A stretch of 64,000 bases of DNA. Origin: Brucella anthropi ATCC 49188. Its GTDB lineage: Bacteria; Pseudomonadota; Alphaproteobacteria; Rhizobiales; Rhizobiaceae. The notes under the pieces were generated by a model. The model did no database searches and was not told the origin of the DNA. It saw nothing but the letters and a program-made list of their open reading frames with translations. The position numbers were made by a program, and so were the translations under genes. The stretch is taken from NCBI RefSeq assembly GCF_000017405.1, contig NC_009667.1, positions 1 to 64,000 of the forward strand. Direction: 5' to 3'. Of the stretch, positions 37,994-48,929 are shown piece by piece; position 1 is the stretch's first letter, and each line of letters begins with the position of its first letter.

Positions 37994-38260
37994 GAACTGG
38001 ATATTTCGTTTGCACCGAAGGACATCAGGATGAACTCCGACGCGGGCTGTAGTTATGTTACGCTTTCCCATAAAGCAAGGTGCAGGTTAGATTCTGCCTG
38101 CCTGTCCGGCAATCACAATTGAGTGCAGGGCAACACAAGGGATGAGCCTTTGATAGCCAAGTCACGGGAAAAGCATGGACGTATCGGAAACTCTCTTTTA
38201 GAAACTCGTGTCGGAGTTGATCGAGAGAGGGTCTAATTCCACATGGTTCTGGGAGGAATG

Positions 38261-40249
38261 ATGAGCACCAACGCAGTCCCCACGCAGTTTTCGCATGACC
38301 ATCCGCTATGGCAACCGGATGCGGGGCGCATCGCCGCCAGCAATCTGGAGCAATTCCGTATTCGCGCAGAACAGCGCACGGGCTTGAGCCTGCCGGATTA
38401 TGCCGCGCTGCATCGCTGGTCGGTCGAGGATCGCGGCGGCTTCTGGCAGCTTGTGTGGGATTTCTGCGAGGTTATCGGCGAGCGTGGCAAAACGGCCCTT
38501 GTCGATAAAGGCCATATGCGTGACGCAAAATTCTTCCCCGAGGCACGGCTCAACTTTGCCGAAAACCTGTTGCGCCATGAGGGTGGCGAGGAAGCCATCG
38601 TCTTTCGCGGTGAGGACAAGATCGAGCGCCGCCTGACATGGGACGATCTTCACGCGCTGGTCTCGAAACTCCAGCAATTCATGCTGGCGGAAGGGGTTCA
38701 GCCGGGCGACCGCGTGGCGGGCATGATGCCCAATATGCCGGAGGCGGTGGCCTTGATGCTGGCCGCTTCGTCCATCGGTGCCGTCTGGTCGTCCTGCTCG
38801 CCGGATTTTGGCATACAGGGCGTGCTCGACCGCTTCGGCCAGATCGAACCAAAGCTTTTCTTCGCCTGCGATGGCTACTGGTACAATGGCAAGCGCATCG
38901 AAGTTGCCGACAAGGTTGCTGAGGTGACGGCAAAGCTGCCGGGGCTGAAACGTGCGGTCATTGTCACCTATCTCGGCGAAGCGGAAGCCGTTGCTGACCG
39001 CGCTGAAAAGGGAATTGCGCTTGATGTGGCTCTGGAACCGTTCAAGGCCAAAGACGTCGAGTTCACGCGGCTCCCTTTCGATCATCCACTTTGTATCCTG
39101 TTTTCGTCCGGCACGACGGGCATTCCGAAATGCATTGTACATCGCGCAGGCGGCGTGCTGTTGCAGCACCTGAAGGAACACCGCCTGCATGCGGATATCC
39201 GTGATGGCGACCGTTTCTTCTATTTCACCACTTGCGGATGGATGATGTGGAACTGGCTGGCTTCAGGCATAGCATCGGGCGCCACGCTTCTGCTCTATGA
39301 CGGTTCGCCCTTCTATCCCGATGGCAATGTGCTGTTCGATTATGCCGCCGCCGAGGGTATGACTTATTTCGGCACTTCGGCGAAATTCATCGACGCGGTG
39401 CTGAAAGCCGGTTTGAAGCCCGGCGAGACACATGATCTTTCAGCGCTGCGCACCGTCTCCTCGACCGGCTCGCCGCTATCGCCGGAAGGCTTTGCCTTCG
39501 TCTATGAAGCGATCAAGCCGGACGTGCATCTCGCGTCCATTTCCGGCGGTACGGATATCGTGTCCTGCTTCGTACTGGGCGTTCCGACCGAACCGGTCTG
39601 GCTGGGCGAAATTCAGGGTGCTGGCCTTGGCATGGCAGTCGATGTCTGGAACGACGATGGCAAGCCGGTGCGCCGCGAAAAAGGTGAGCTGGTCTGTACC
39701 AAGGCATTCCCTTGCATGCCGCTGCAATTCTGGAACGATCCTGAAGGCGCGAAATATCAGGCCGCCTATTTCGAGCGTTTCGACAATATCTGGTGCCATG
39801 GCGATTTTGCCGAATGGACCGAGCATGACGGCATCGTCATCCATGGCCGCTCCGATGCGACACTCAACCCCGGCGGCGTGCGTATCGGTACGGCGGAGAT
39901 TTACAATCAGGTCGAACAGATGCCGGAGATCGCCGAGGCGCTCTGTATCGGGCAGGATTGGGATAATGACGTGCGGGTGGTGCTGTTCGTGCGCCTCGCC
40001 GAAGGTGTGGCGCTGGACGACGACCTCAAGGCACGCATCAAGACCAAGATTCGTACTGGTGCCACGCCGCGCCACGTTCCGGCAAAGATTGTGGCGGTCC
40101 GGGATATTCCGCGCACCAAGTCGGGAAAAATCGTGGAGCTCGCCGTGCGCGATATCGTGCATGGGCGCGATGTGAAGAATCGCGAGGCGCTGGCAAACCC
40201 GGAAGCGCTGGAGCTTTATCGCGATATTGCCGAGCTTCATGAGGATTGA
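38261..40249 (+). CDS. aacS: Acetoacetate-CoA ligase (acetoacetyl-CoA synthetase)
   Basis: A 662-residue ANL-superfamily ligase activating acetoacetate with ATP and CoA. Features: [21 protein letters not shown] at the N-terminus, the AMP-binding loop [15 protein letters not shown] (near residue 287), TCGWMMWNW, and the C-terminal catalytic Lys in [14 protein letters not shown]. It ends at 40249 with LHED. A GGGAGGA sequence precedes adjacent ATGs 38258 and 38261. It lies upstream of the leucine-degradation genes, whose end product includes acetoacetate, and likely salvages that product. Confidence 0.94.
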   Translation: MSTNAVPTQFSHDHPLWQPDAGRIAASNLEQFRIRAEQRTGLSLPDYAALHRWSVEDRGGFWQLVWDFCEVIGERGKTALVDKGHMRDAKFFPEARLNFAENLLRHEGGEEAIVFRGEDKIERRLTWDDLHALVSKLQQFMLAEGVQPGDRVAGMMPNMPEAVALMLAASSIGAVWSSCSPDFGIQGVLDRFGQIEPKLFFACDGYWYNGKRIEVADKVAEVTAKLPGLKRAVIVTYLGEAEAVADRAEKGIALDVALEPFKAKDVEFTRLPFDHPLCILFSSGTTGIPKCIVHRAGGVLLQHLKEHRLHADIRDGDRFFYFTTCGWMMWNWLASGIASGATLLLYDGSPFYPDGNVLFDYAAAEGMTYFGTSAKFIDAVLKAGLKPGETHDLSALRTVSSTGSPLSPEGFAFVYEAIKPDVHLASISGGTDIVSCFVLGVPTEPVWLGEIQGAGLGMAVDVWNDDGKPVRREKGELVCTKAFPCMPLQFWNDPEGAKYQAAYFERFDNIWCHGDFAEWTEHDGIVIHGRSDATLNPGGVRIGTAEIYNQVEQMPEIAEALCIGQDWDNDVRVVLFVRLAEGVALDDDLKARIKTKIRTGATPRHVPAKIVAVRDIPRTKSGKIVELAVRDIVHGRDVKNREALANPEALELYRDIAELHED

Positions 40250-40435
40250 TTTGATTACCCTCCAATTGCTTGGAGTTGCCGGATAACGGGCGCAACAAAA
40301 TTTCGTTATCCGGTAATAAATAGCCACAGAACGCCACGCAAAGCCATTGCCTAATTGGTCGCCACGGGACACTCTGGCCGGAACATAGCCGTCTTGCAAA
40401 AGATGGACACCGGGCAGAACTTGTGGAGGACGAGT

Positions 40436-41599
40436 ATGTTTGCATCGGGCATGAATTTCGGTCTTGGCGAGGAGATCGAAGCCCTTCGCGATACGGTGCG
40501 CCGTTTTGCGGAAAGCCGCATTGCGCCGCTGGCCGCTGAAACCGACCGCAACAATGCATTTCCCATGCATCTCTGGCGTGAACTGGGTGAGCTTGGCGTA
40601 CTCGGCATTACGGCGCCAGAAGAATATGGCGGCGCTGGCATGGGCTATCTCGCCCATTGCATTGCGATGGAAGAAATCAGCCGCGCTTCCGCTTCCATCG
40701 GCCTGAGCTACGGCGCGCATTCCAATCTCTGCGTCAACCAGATCAAGCGAAACGGTTCTCCCGAGCAGCGCGCGAAATATCTGCCAAAACTTATTTCCGG
40801 CGAGCATGTCGGCGCGCTCGCCATGTCTGAGCCGGGTGCGGGTTCCGACGTCGTTTCGATGAAACTTGCCGCCGAGAAACGCGGCGATCGTTACGTTCTC
40901 AACGGAAACAAGATGTGGATCACCAACGGCCCGGATGCCGATGTGCTGGTGGTCTATGCCAAGACAGATCCGTCGGCAGGTCCGCGCGGCATCAGCGCCT
41001 TCATCGTTGAAAAAGGTTTCAAGGGGTTCTCGACCGCGCAGAAGCTCGACAAGCTTGGCATGCGCGGTTCCAACACCTGCGAACTGGTGTTCGAGGATTG
41101 TGAAGTGCCTGCCGAAAACCTGCTGGGCGAAGTCGGCAAGGGCGTCAATGTGCTGATGTCCGGTCTTGACTATGAACGCGTGGTGCTGGCGGGTGGTCCG
41201 CTCGGCATCATGGCGGCCTGCCTCGATGTCGTGGTGCCCTATGTGCATGAGCGCAAGCAGTTCGATCAGCCGATTGGCGAGTTCCAACTGATGCAAGGCA
41301 AGCTTGCCGACATGTATGTGACCTTCAACGCCTCGCGCGCCTATACCTATGCGGTGGCGGCTGCCTGTGACCGGGGCGAGACGTCGCGCAAGGATGCGGC
41401 GGGCTGCATTCTCTACACGGCGGAAAATGCCACGCAGATGGCGCTTCAGGCGATCCAGTCTCTCGGCGGCAATGGCTACATCAATGATTATCCGACGGGC
41501 CGCCTTTTGCGCGATGCGAAGCTCTATGAGATCGGTGCGGGCACATCGGAAATCCGGCGCATGCTGATCGGACGGGAACTCTTTCAGGAGACCCGTTGA
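40436..41599 (+). CDS. ivd: Isovaleryl-CoA dehydrogenase
   Basis: This FAD-dependent acyl-CoA dehydrogenase oxidises isovaleryl-CoA to 3-methylcrotonyl-CoA in leucine breakdown. In its 387 residues are the FAD/substrate motifs [18 protein letters not shown] and [18 protein letters not shown], and the C-terminal [20 protein letters not shown] Glu in [15 protein letters not shown] (residue 247) sits where isovaleryl-CoA dehydrogenases keep their catalytic base, supporting this substrate over straight-chain ones. ATG 40436 has GGAGGA upstream. Its stop overlaps the next start (TGATG). Confidence 0.94.
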   Translation: MFASGMNFGLGEEIEALRDTVRRFAESRIAPLAAETDRNNAFPMHLWRELGELGVLGITAPEEYGGAGMGYLAHCIAMEEISRASASIGLSYGAHSNLCVNQIKRNGSPEQRAKYLPKLISGEHVGALAMSEPGAGSDVVSMKLAAEKRGDRYVLNGNKMWITNGPDADVLVVYAKTDPSAGPRGISAFIVEKGFKGFSTAQKLDKLGMRGSNTCELVFEDCEVPAENLLGEVGKGVNVLMSGLDYERVVLAGGPLGIMAACLDVVVPYVHERKQFDQPIGEFQLMQGKLADMYVTFNASRAYTYAVAAACDRGETSRKDAAGCILYTAENATQMALQAIQSLGGNGYINDYPTGRLLRDAKLYEIGAGTSEIRRMLIGRELFQETR

Positions 41600-43206
41600 T
41601 GGCAGTTCTGAAATCGGAAATCTCGACGCGCAGCGCCAGCTTCGAGGCTAACCGCAAGGCGATGCTGGCGGCGATCGACGTGGTGGGTGAAGCTTCCCAG
41701 ATTGCACTCGATGGCGGTGGCGAGAAAGCGCGCGAGCGCCATGTCGCGCGTGGCAAGCTTCTGCCGCGCGAGCGGGTGGCGCAACTGCTCGATCCGGGGG
41801 CGCCCTTTCTGGAAGTGGGGCTGACGGCAGCGCATGGCATGTATGGCGGGGCGGCCCCTTCGGGTGGCATCATCACCGGCATCGGGCGCGTATCGGGCCG
41901 GGACTGCATGATCGTCTGCAATGATGCGACGGTGAAGGGCGGCACCTATTATCCGGTCACGGTCAAGAAGCATCTGCGCGCGCAGGAAATCGCGGGCGAG
42001 AACCGTCTGCCCTGCATCTATCTGGTCGATTCCGGCGGGGCCAATCTGCCCAATCAGGATGAGGTGTTCCCGGACCGCGACCATTTCGGGCGCATCTTCT
42101 ACAATCAGGCGCAGATGTCGGCGGCAGGCATTCCGCAGGTCGCCGTGGTCATGGGGTCGTGCACGGCAGGCGGTGCCTATGTGCCTGCCATGAGCGACGA
42201 GACGGTGATCGTGCGCAATCAGGGCACGATCTTTCTGGCCGGTCCGCCGCTGGTGAAGGCTGCAACCGGCGAAGTGGTGACGGCGGAAGATCTCGGCGGT
42301 GGTGACGTGCACACAAGGCTTTCCGGCGTGGCCGACCATCTGGCCAATGACGACGCCCATGCATTGCAGATTGCGCGCGCCATTACCGCCAATCTCAACA
42401 GTAAGAAGCGTGAGTTTATCCCGCGCGGCGATAGTGCTGCACCCCTCTATGATCCGGAGGAAATTCTGGGCGTCGTTTCCGCCGATACGCGCATTCCCTA
42501 TGATGTGCGCGAGGTTATCACGCGGCTGGTCGATGGTTCGGATTTCGATGAGTTCAAGGCACGCTACGGCACCACTTTGGTCTGCGGTTTTGCCAGCGTC
42601 TATGGCATGCCGGTCGGGATCATCGCCAATAACGGCGTGCTGTTCTCCGAAGCGGCCTTGAAGGGCGCGCATTTCATCGAGCTTTGCTGCCAGCGCAACA
42701 TTCCACTGGTGTTTCTGCAGAACATCACCGGCTTCATGGTCGGGCGCAAATATGAAGCCGAGGGCATTGCGAAACATGGCGCCAAACTGGTGACGGCGGT
42801 GGCGACGGCCAATGTACCCAAGATCACCATGCTGATTGGCGCTTCCTATGGTGCGGGTAACTACGGCATGGCGGGGCGGGCCTATTCGCCGCGCTTCCTG
42901 TGGACGTGGCCGAACAGCCGCATTGCGGTGATGGGCGGCGAACAGGCGGCAGGCGTGCTGGCAACCGTCAAGCGCGACGGGATCGAGCGCACCGGCGGCA
43001 CGTGGTCGGCGGATGAGGAAGCGGAGTTCAAGCGCCCGACGCTCGAAATGTTCGAACGCCAGAGCCATCCGCTTTATGCCTCTGCCCGACTTTGGGATGA
43101 CGGTATCGTTGATCCGCGCAAGAGCCGCGAAGTGCTTGGCCTGTCGCTTTCCGCCACGCTGAACGCACCCATCGAGCCGACGCGCTTTGGTTTGTTTAGA
43201 ATGTAA
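41599..43206 (+). CDS. mccB: Methylcrotonyl-CoA carboxylase, carboxyltransferase (beta) subunit
   Basis: The 535-residue subunit transfers CO2 from biotin to 3-methylcrotonyl-CoA. It shows the carboxyltransferase pattern: [36 protein letters not shown], the oxyanion-type [16 protein letters not shown], and [20 protein letters not shown] with [18 protein letters not shown] in the C-terminal half. The [10 protein letters not shown] stretch is characteristic of MCC rather than propionyl-CoA carboxylase. ATG 41599 overlaps the ivd stop; TTG 41596 is an unneeded alternative. The alpha subunit follows 12 bases later. Confidence 0.95.
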   Translation: MAVLKSEISTRSASFEANRKAMLAAIDVVGEASQIALDGGGEKARERHVARGKLLPRERVAQLLDPGAPFLEVGLTAAHGMYGGAAPSGGIITGIGRVSGRDCMIVCNDATVKGGTYYPVTVKKHLRAQEIAGENRLPCIYLVDSGGANLPNQDEVFPDRDHFGRIFYNQAQMSAAGIPQVAVVMGSCTAGGAYVPAMSDETVIVRNQGTIFLAGPPLVKAATGEVVTAEDLGGGDVHTRLSGVADHLANDDAHALQIARAITANLNSKKREFIPRGDSAAPLYDPEEILGVVSADTRIPYDVREVITRLVDGSDFDEFKARYGTTLVCGFASVYGMPVGIIANNGVLFSEAALKGAHFIELCCQRNIPLVFLQNITGFMVGRKYEAEGIAKHGAKLVTAVATANVPKITMLIGASYGAGNYGMAGRAYSPRFLWTWPNSRIAVMGGEQAAGVLATVKRDGIERTGGTWSADEEAEFKRPTLEMFERQSHPLYASARLWDDGIVDPRKSREVLGLSLSATLNAPIEPTRFGLFRM

Positions 43207-43218
43207 AAGGGCCGTCAG

Positions 43219-45186
43219 ATGTTCAAAAAGATACTGATTGCCAATCGCGGAGAAATTGCCTGCCGGGTCATTCGCACGGCGCGGGAATTGGGTATTGCCA
43301 CCGTCGCAATTTATTCCGATGCGGATGCCAATGCGCTTCATGTCGAGATGGCCGATGAGGCGGTGCGCGTCGGCCCTGCCATTTCTGCGCAAAGCTATCT
43401 GAATGTCGAGGCTATCATCAAGGCTGCGAAGGAAACCGGCGCGGAGACAATCCATCCGGGCTATGGGTTTCTCTCCGAAAATGCCGGTTTCGTGGATGCC
43501 GTCGAGGCGGCGGGGCTTGTCTTCATCGGCCCATCGGCCAAAGCTATTCGCGCCATGGGGCTGAAGGATGCCGCCAAAGCATTGATGGAAAAGGCAGGTG
43601 TGCCGGTTGTTCCGGGCTATCACGGCGATAATCAGGATGGAGCCTTCCTCAAAAGCGAGGCGGACCGCATCACCTATCCCGTGCTCATCAAGGCACGTGC
43701 AGGCGGTGGCGGCAAGGGCATGCGCCGCGTCGATCAGTCGGTGGATTTCGCAGCGGCGCTGGACAGCGCGCGGCGCGAGGCGGAAGCCTCTTTCGGCGAT
43801 AGTGCCGTGCTGGTCGAAAAATACATGACCAAGCCACGCCATATCGAGGTGCAGGTCTTCGGCGATAATCATGGCAATGCCGTGCATCTGTTCGAGCGCG
43901 ATTGTTCGCTGCAACGCCGCCACCAGAAGGTGATCGAGGAAGCACCTGCGCCCGGCATGACGCCGGAAATGCGCGCCGCCATGGGCGAAGCGGCGGTGAA
44001 GGCGGCTTTGGCCATTGGCTATTGCGGCGCGGGCACGGTGGAGTTCATCGCCGATGTTTCGGAAGGTCTGCGGCCGGACCGCTTCTTCTTCATGGAAATG
44101 AACACCCGCCTGCAAGTGGAGCATCCGGTGACGGAAGCGATTACCGGCCTCGATCTGGTCGAATGGCAATTGCGCGTTGCTTCCGGCGAAGTCTTGCCGA
44201 AACGACAGGATGAACTTTCCATAGATGGCTGGGCGTTCGAGGTGCGGCTTTATGCGGAAGATCCGGCGCGGGATTTTCTGCCTGCAACCGGCAAGCTTGC
44301 TCTGTTCGCACCGCCTGAAAATGCCCGTGTCGATTCCGGTGTGCGAACCGGCGATACGATCACGCCGTTCTATGATCCGATGATCGCCAAGATCATCGCT
44401 CATGGTGCAACGCGCGATGAGGCACTGAACCGGCTTGATGCGAGCCTGAACAAGACCCGGATTGCGGGCCTCGTCACCAATCGCCAATTTTTGTCGGCGC
44501 TTTGCGATCTTAAAGCTTTCCGTACAGGCGATGTCGATACCGGCCTGATTGCACGCGAGACGGCGACACTGTTTGCCGATAAGCAGCCTTCGGATATCGC
44601 ATTTGCGCTGGCTGCACTCGGCGCGCTCGATCTTCTGGATGCGCCAGCAAAGGATGATCCATGGTCGAGCCTGCGCGGGTTCCGGCTTTGGGGTGAGGCA
44701 TCGCGCTCGGCCCTTATCGATCATCATGGCGAGCGCCACACGGTCAGCTTCACGACCATGGGTGACAGGCATTTCGGCTTTGCTTTCGGCACTATCGAAA
44801 TCCGTTTCCATGAAAACGGGCTGGTTCGCTTTGCTGTTGATGGCTGCGTGTCGGAGGCGTCCGTCGTGCGCATCGGACACGATGTGACGGTGCAACTCGA
44901 AGGTCGCGACACCATATTTCATCATGTGCAGTCTGTTGGCGCGGAAGAGGATGCTTCGAGCGAAAGCCGCATCCTGTCACCGATGCCGGGACTGGTACGA
45001 CTGGTTTCCGTCGTGGAGGGGGCGAGCGTCGCCAAGGGCGATCCGCTGGTAACGATGGAAGCGATGAAGATGGAACTGTCACTGACCGCGCCGCGCGACG
45101 GCAAGGTTGCGTCCGTAACTGTTGTAGCGGGCGATCAGGTCAATGAAGGCATCCTTCTTGTAGAACTGGAGGAAGAACATGGCTGA
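43219..45186 (+). CDS. mccA: Methylcrotonyl-CoA carboxylase, biotin-containing (alpha) subunit
   Basis: A 655-residue protein with a biotin carboxylase domain (FKKILIANRGEIACRVIRTA, the ATP-grasp loop KARAGGGGKGMRRV, and EMNTRLQVEHPVTEAITGLDLVEWQ), a linking BT domain and a C-terminal biotin carboxyl carrier domain. The biotinyl Lys is in MEAMKMEL (Lys617). It partners with the preceding beta subunit. The HMG-CoA lyase gene starts 8 bases before its stop. Length and order fit MCC alpha better than acetyl-CoA carboxylase. Confidence 0.95.
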   Translation: MFKKILIANRGEIACRVIRTARELGIATVAIYSDADANALHVEMADEAVRVGPAISAQSYLNVEAIIKAAKETGAETIHPGYGFLSENAGFVDAVEAAGLVFIGPSAKAIRAMGLKDAAKALMEKAGVPVVPGYHGDNQDGAFLKSEADRITYPVLIKARAGGGGKGMRRVDQSVDFAAALDSARREAEASFGDSAVLVEKYMTKPRHIEVQVFGDNHGNAVHLFERDCSLQRRHQKVIEEAPAPGMTPEMRAAMGEAAVKAALAIGYCGAGTVEFIADVSEGLRPDRFFFMEMNTRLQVEHPVTEAITGLDLVEWQLRVASGEVLPKRQDELSIDGWAFEVRLYAEDPARDFLPATGKLALFAPPENARVDSGVRTGDTITPFYDPMIAKIIAHGATRDEALNRLDASLNKTRIAGLVTNRQFLSALCDLKAFRTGDVDTGLIARETATLFADKQPSDIAFALAALGALDLLDAPAKDDPWSSLRGFRLWGEASRSALIDHHGERHTVSFTTMGDRHFGFAFGTIEIRFHENGLVRFAVDGCVSEASVVRIGHDVTVQLEGRDTIFHHVQSVGAEEDASSESRILSPMPGLVRLVSVVEGASVAKGDPLVTMEAMKMELSLTAPRDGKVASVTVVAGDQVNEGILLVELEEEHG

Positions 45187-46042
45187 ACACGTAGAAATCG
45201 TTGAAATGGCTGCGCGTGATGGCCTGCAAAATGAAAAGCGGTTTGTGCCGACAGCGGACAAGATCGCGCTGATCGACCGCCTGTCCGATTGCGGCTATGC
45301 CCGCATCGAGGCAACGAGTTTCGTTAGCCCGAAATGGGTGCCGCAACTGGCGGATGCCGCAGAAGTCATGGCCGGGATTCGCCGTGCTGATGGCGTGCGC
45401 TATTCGGTGCTGGTGCCCAACATGAAGGGCTATGAAGCTGCCGCCGCTGCAAATGTTGACGAGATTGCGGTTTTCATTTCCGCCTCGGAAGGCTTTTCGA
45501 AAGCCAATATCAATTGCACGATCGCTGAAAGCATCGAGCGGCTGTCGCCGGTCATCGGTGCTGCGATCAATGATGGTCTGGCCATTCGCGGCTATGTGAG
45601 CTGCGTCGTGGAATGCCCTTATGACGGGCCGGTGGCCCCGCAAGCGGTTGCCGATGTGACCGAACAGCTCTTCTCGCTCGGCTGTCACGAAGTAAGCCTC
45701 GGCGATACGATCGGGCGTGGCACGCCGGACAAGATTGCAGCCATGCTGGATGCCGTTCTGGCCATTGCGCCTGCGCACAGCCTTGCCGGCCACTATCACG
45801 ACACGGGCGGGCGGGCCCTCGACAATATCCGCGTCAGTCTGGAGAAGGGCTTGCGCGTGTTCGATGCTTCGGTTGGTGGGCTCGGCGGCTGTCCTTTCGC
45901 GCCGGGCGCCAAGGGCAATGTCGATACGGTTTCCGTCGTCGAAATGCTGCATGGATTGGGTTTTGAAACCGGCCTCAATCTGGACAAGCTAAAGTCGGCG
46001 GCCTTGTTCGCGCAGGCGCTGCGTCAGGACAAAGCCGCATGA
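45179..46042 (+). CDS. mvaB: Hydroxymethylglutaryl-CoA lyase
   Basis: HMG-CoA lyase splits HMG-CoA into acetyl-CoA and acetoacetate, the final step of leucine degradation. The 287-residue TIM-barrel protein has EMAARDGLQNEKRFVPTADK, the metal-binding HYHDTGGRALDNI region and the active-site loop GLGGCPFAPGAKGN, including the catalytic Cys. It overlaps mccA by 8 and the next gene by 4 bases. Confidence 0.95.
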   Translation: MAEHVEIVEMAARDGLQNEKRFVPTADKIALIDRLSDCGYARIEATSFVSPKWVPQLADAAEVMAGIRRADGVRYSVLVPNMKGYEAAAAANVDEIAVFISASEGFSKANINCTIAESIERLSPVIGAAINDGLAIRGYVSCVVECPYDGPVAPQAVADVTEQLFSLGCHEVSLGDTIGRGTPDKIAAMLDAVLAIAPAHSLAGHYHDTGGRALDNIRVSLEKGLRVFDASVGGLGGCPFAPGAKGNVDTVSVVEMLHGLGFETGLNLDKLKSAALFAQALRQDKAA

Positions 46043-46833
46043 AGGCGTTTGACACCATCCAGATTGCGATAGACCAACGCGGCGTTGCGACACTGACGCT
46101 CAACCGTCCAGAGCAGCATAATGCGCTATCCGGTCGGATGATCGATGAGCTTCTGACGGCGACGCTGCATCTGGCGGATGATGACGCCGTGCGCCTCGTG
46201 GTCCTGACCGGCAATGGCACCAGTTTTTGTGCAGGCGGTGATCTGGGATGGATGCAGGAGCAGGTGAAAGCCACACGCGCGCAGCGCATTGAAGAAGCGC
46301 GCAAGCTCGCCCTCATGCTGAAAGCATTGCGCGATTTGCCAAAACCGCTGATCGGGCGCATCAACGGGCAGGCCTATGGCGGCGGCGTCGGCCTCATCAG
46401 CGTCTGCGATGCTGCGATCAGCGTTTCCGGCGCGCGCTTCGGGCTGACGGAGACGAAGCTCGGCCTGATACCGGCCACCATCAGCCCTTATGTGGTAGCG
46501 CGCATCGGTCAGGCGAATGCGCTGCGCACATTCACTTCGGCGCGACTGTTCGATGCCGAGGAAGCACGGCGGATCGGGCTGGTGCATGACGTGGTCGAGG
46601 CGGAACGTCTCGATGCGGCGGTGGAGGCGGAGATCAAACCCTATTTTGCCACCGCGCCTGCAGCGGTTGCCGCCTCCAAGAGGCTGGTTCATGCGCTGGG
46701 CGCGCCGATAGACGAGGCCGTCATCGAAATGACGCTGACCCGTCTTGCCGATACATGGGAAACGCCAGAGGCCGCGGAGGGAATCGCGGCCTTTTTTGCG
46801 AAGAAATCACCATCATGGAAGGGAGGGAACTGA
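46039..46833 (+). CDS. liuC: Enoyl-CoA hydratase family, probable methylglutaconyl-CoA hydratase
   Basis: A 264-residue crotonase-fold protein. It has the oxyanion-hole segments GTSFCAGGDLGWM and INGQAYGGGVGLISVCDAAIS, then FGLTETKLGLIPATISPYVVARIG with a catalytic-type Glu. In this operon the missing step between methylcrotonyl-CoA carboxylase and HMG-CoA lyase is hydration of 3-methylglutaconyl-CoA, so that role is inferred from context. It overlaps the lyase gene by 4 bases and is the last of the block. Confidence 0.9.
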   Translation: MKAFDTIQIAIDQRGVATLTLNRPEQHNALSGRMIDELLTATLHLADDDAVRLVVLTGNGTSFCAGGDLGWMQEQVKATRAQRIEEARKLALMLKALRDLPKPLIGRINGQAYGGGVGLISVCDAAISVSGARFGLTETKLGLIPATISPYVVARIGQANALRTFTSARLFDAEEARRIGLVHDVVEAERLDAAVEAEIKPYFATAPAAVAASKRLVHALGAPIDEAVIEMTLTRLADTWETPEAAEGIAAFFAKKSPSWKGGN

Positions 46834-47158
46834 ACATTTGGGAGGAGCCGATTTTCGTTGTAGTTGCGGGCACTTGGCCCCTTGCAATCGGAAGCCGGAA
46901 ATGCATTCTTATTACATCATGAAAGCTCGCTCCCGTTCCGGAGCATGATTCCGAAAGGGCAGATGCAATTTCGGATAATATTATGGCTCTGACCTCTTCG
47001 AGGCGGCGGTGCGGCGTGCTTTTGGATTGACCCTTTGAGATCATGTGATGAACAAAAGGGAGGGCCCGGCAATTCGGCAGCGCAGATGCGCTGAGATTTG
47101 ACCGGCAAGGGTTGTCTCGGGGCCGTCGGAGGACGCTGCCCTACAAAGGAGAAAAAGA
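46834..47158 (+). promoter_or_regulatory. Intergenic leader before the branched-chain binding protein
   Basis: No gene is convincing in these 325 bases. A degenerate rhizobial repeat (CCGGAGCATGATTCCGAAAGG) occurs near 46938-46960, and an AAGGAG ribosome-binding site sits before 47159. The long GC-rich 5' region could carry the promoter and an untranslated leader, but I recognise no known riboswitch. Confidence 0.35.
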
Positions 47159-48265
47159 ATGAACCTGAAACTTCTGTCCAGCGTGGCTTTCGCAGCTACA
47201 CTCGGCTTTGCCAGCGCCGCTTATGCAGACATCACCATCGGCGTCGTTGCACCGCTGACGGGCCCTGTCGCTGCTTTCGGTGACCAGGTGAAGAAGGGCG
47301 CGGAAACCGCCGTTGAAGTCATCAACAAGGCTGGCGGCATCAAGGGCGAGAAAGTCGTTCTGAAGTTTGCCGACGATGCCGGTGAACCGAAGCAGGGCGT
47401 TTCCGCCGCCAACCAGATCGTTGGCGACGGCATCAAGTTCGTCGTCGGCCCGGTCACGACCGGCGTCGCCATCCCTGTTTCCGACGTCTTCTCGGAAAAC
47501 GGTGTGCTGATGGTCACCCCGACCGCCACCGGCCCGGATCTGACCGCGCGCAATCTGGAAAACGTGTTCCGCACCTGCGGCCGCGATGACCAGCAGGCTG
47601 AAGTCATGGCCGATTATGTCCTGAAGAACTTCAAGGACAAGAAGGTCGCCGTGATCCATGACAAGGGTGCCTATGGCAAGGGTCTGGCCGACGCTTTCAA
47701 GGCGGCGATCAACAAGGGCGGCATCACGGAAGTCCATTACGATTCGGTCACGCCGGGCGACAAGGATTTCAGCGCGCTCGTCACCAAGCTCAAGTCTGCT
47801 GGCACTGACGTCGTCTATTTCGGCGGCTACCATGCCGAAGGCGGCCTCCTGTCGCGTCAGCTGCATGACGCTGGCATGCAGGCACTGGTGCTCGGCGGCG
47901 AAGGCCTGTCCAACACCGAATATTGGGCAATCGGTGGCACCAATGCACAGGGCACGCTCTTCACCAACGCCAAGGACGCCACCAAGAACCCGGCTTCCAA
48001 GGATGCTATCGAAGCGCTCAAGGCCAAGGGTATCCCGGCTGAAGCCTTCACCATGAACGCCTATGCCGCTGTGGAAGTCATCAAGGCCGGCATCGAACGC
48101 GCCGATTCGACCGATGATTCTGCTGCCGTCGCCAAGGCTCTGCATGATGGCAAGCCTATCGAAACCGCTATTGGCACGCTGACCTATGGCGCAAACGGCG
48201 ACCTTAGCTCGCCAAGCTTCGACATCTTCAAGTGGGATGACGGCAAGATCGTCGGCCTCGAATAA
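47159..48265 (+). CDS. Branched-chain amino-acid-type ABC transporter periplasmic binding protein
   Basis: A 368-residue exported binding protein of the LivJ/LivK family (Peripla_BP_6). The signal peptide is [23 protein letters not shown], followed by [26 protein letters not shown] and [19 protein letters not shown]. Brucella has several Leu/Ile/Val-binding homologues of this length. No permease or ATPase genes are next to it, so it must use a transporter encoded elsewhere. Its place after the leucine-degradation genes suggests a leucine-related ligand. A strong terminator follows. Confidence 0.93.
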   Translation: MNLKLLSSVAFAATLGFASAAYADITIGVVAPLTGPVAAFGDQVKKGAETAVEVINKAGGIKGEKVVLKFADDAGEPKQGVSAANQIVGDGIKFVVGPVTTGVAIPVSDVFSENGVLMVTPTATGPDLTARNLENVFRTCGRDDQQAEVMADYVLKNFKDKKVAVIHDKGAYGKGLADAFKAAINKGGITEVHYDSVTPGDKDFSALVTKLKSAGTDVVYFGGYHAEGGLLSRQLHDAGMQALVLGGEGLSNTEYWAIGGTNAQGTLFTNAKDATKNPASKDAIEALKAKGIPAEAFTMNAYAAVEVIKAGIERADSTDDSAAVAKALHDGKPIETAIGTLTYGANGDLSSPSFDIFKWDDGKIVGLE

Positions 48266-48287
48266 GATTGTCGTGGTTAGAATAAAG

Positions 48288-48315
48288 AACGCCGGGGTTA
48301 TCCCCGGCGTTTTGC
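48288..48315 (+). terminator. Rho-independent terminator after the binding-protein gene
   Basis: AACGCCGGGG (48288-48297), loop TTAT and CCCCGGCGTT (48302-48311) form a 10-bp stem followed by TTGCATTT. Confidence 0.9.
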
Positions 48316-48335
48316 ATTTGTGGAGCTGAAAACCG

Positions 48336-48929
48336 TCAGGAACCGGTATAGCCGAGTTCCGCCTCGATGGCTTCGAAGGTCTTTTCCATCGCGTAGGTCG
48401 GGCTGAGCGGAAAACCGAAATGTCCGTAGGCGATGGACATCTGCCGCTCGGCCTTGCCTTCGCTACCCTTCGCGACGGCTGCCACATAGAGCGCTGCAGC
48501 GAGACCGGTGCGGTCGGCGCCGGATTTGCAATGGATGAGCACCGGCTTTTCTGCATTCTGCATCAGGGCGATTAGCTGTCTGGTCTGTGCCGGGGACAGC
48601 TCCCGCCTTGACGACATTTCGAAATCGGCATGCTTGATGCCGAGCGTTTTCGCTGTTGCGATCTCTTCATCATACCATTTCGAGCCCGGCTCCGGGCCGC
48701 GCAGATTGATGATGGTTTTGATGCCATAAAGCTTCTGCAGGGATGCGATGCGTGCAGGATCAGGTTGGTTGGAGCGATAGGCCTGTCCGTCGATGATGGT
48801 GTGGACGTTGCCCTTATATTGCAGCGTGTACAGATAGCCGCCCATGACGCTTGAGCCGACGAGCAGTCCCAGCCCGGCCATCCGGGCATAAGTAAAGGAC
48901 CAATCGACGTATTTCCGAAAGAACGACAT
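48336..48929 (-). CDS. Membrane-anchored tyrosine/dual-specificity phosphatase
   Basis: A 197-residue protein with one N-terminal membrane helix (ARMAGLGLLVGSSVMGGYLYTL) and a cysteine-phosphatase domain. The signature HCKSGADRTGLAA fits HCx5R(S/T), with catalytic Cys and Arg, and upstream IINLRGPEPGSKWYDEE is typical of this subgroup. Being anchored with the domain after the helix, it may face the periplasm. Its substrate is unknown. It converges with the binding-protein gene across the shared terminator. Confidence 0.88.
   Translation of the reverse strand: MSFFRKYVDWSFTYARMAGLGLLVGSSVMGGYLYTLQYKGNVHTIIDGQAYRSNQPDPARIASLQKLYGIKTIINLRGPEPGSKWYDEEIATAKTLGIKHADFEMSSRRELSPAQTRQLIALMQNAEKPVLIHCKSGADRTGLAAALYVAAVAKGSEGKAERQMSIAYGHFGFPLSPTYAMEKTFEAIEAELGYTGS

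Noticed and set aside
41584..44925. 1113-codon minus-strand frame across mccB and mccA
   Set aside because: Long open antisense frame typical of high-GC genes; the composition is His/Arg/Ala-rich without motifs.
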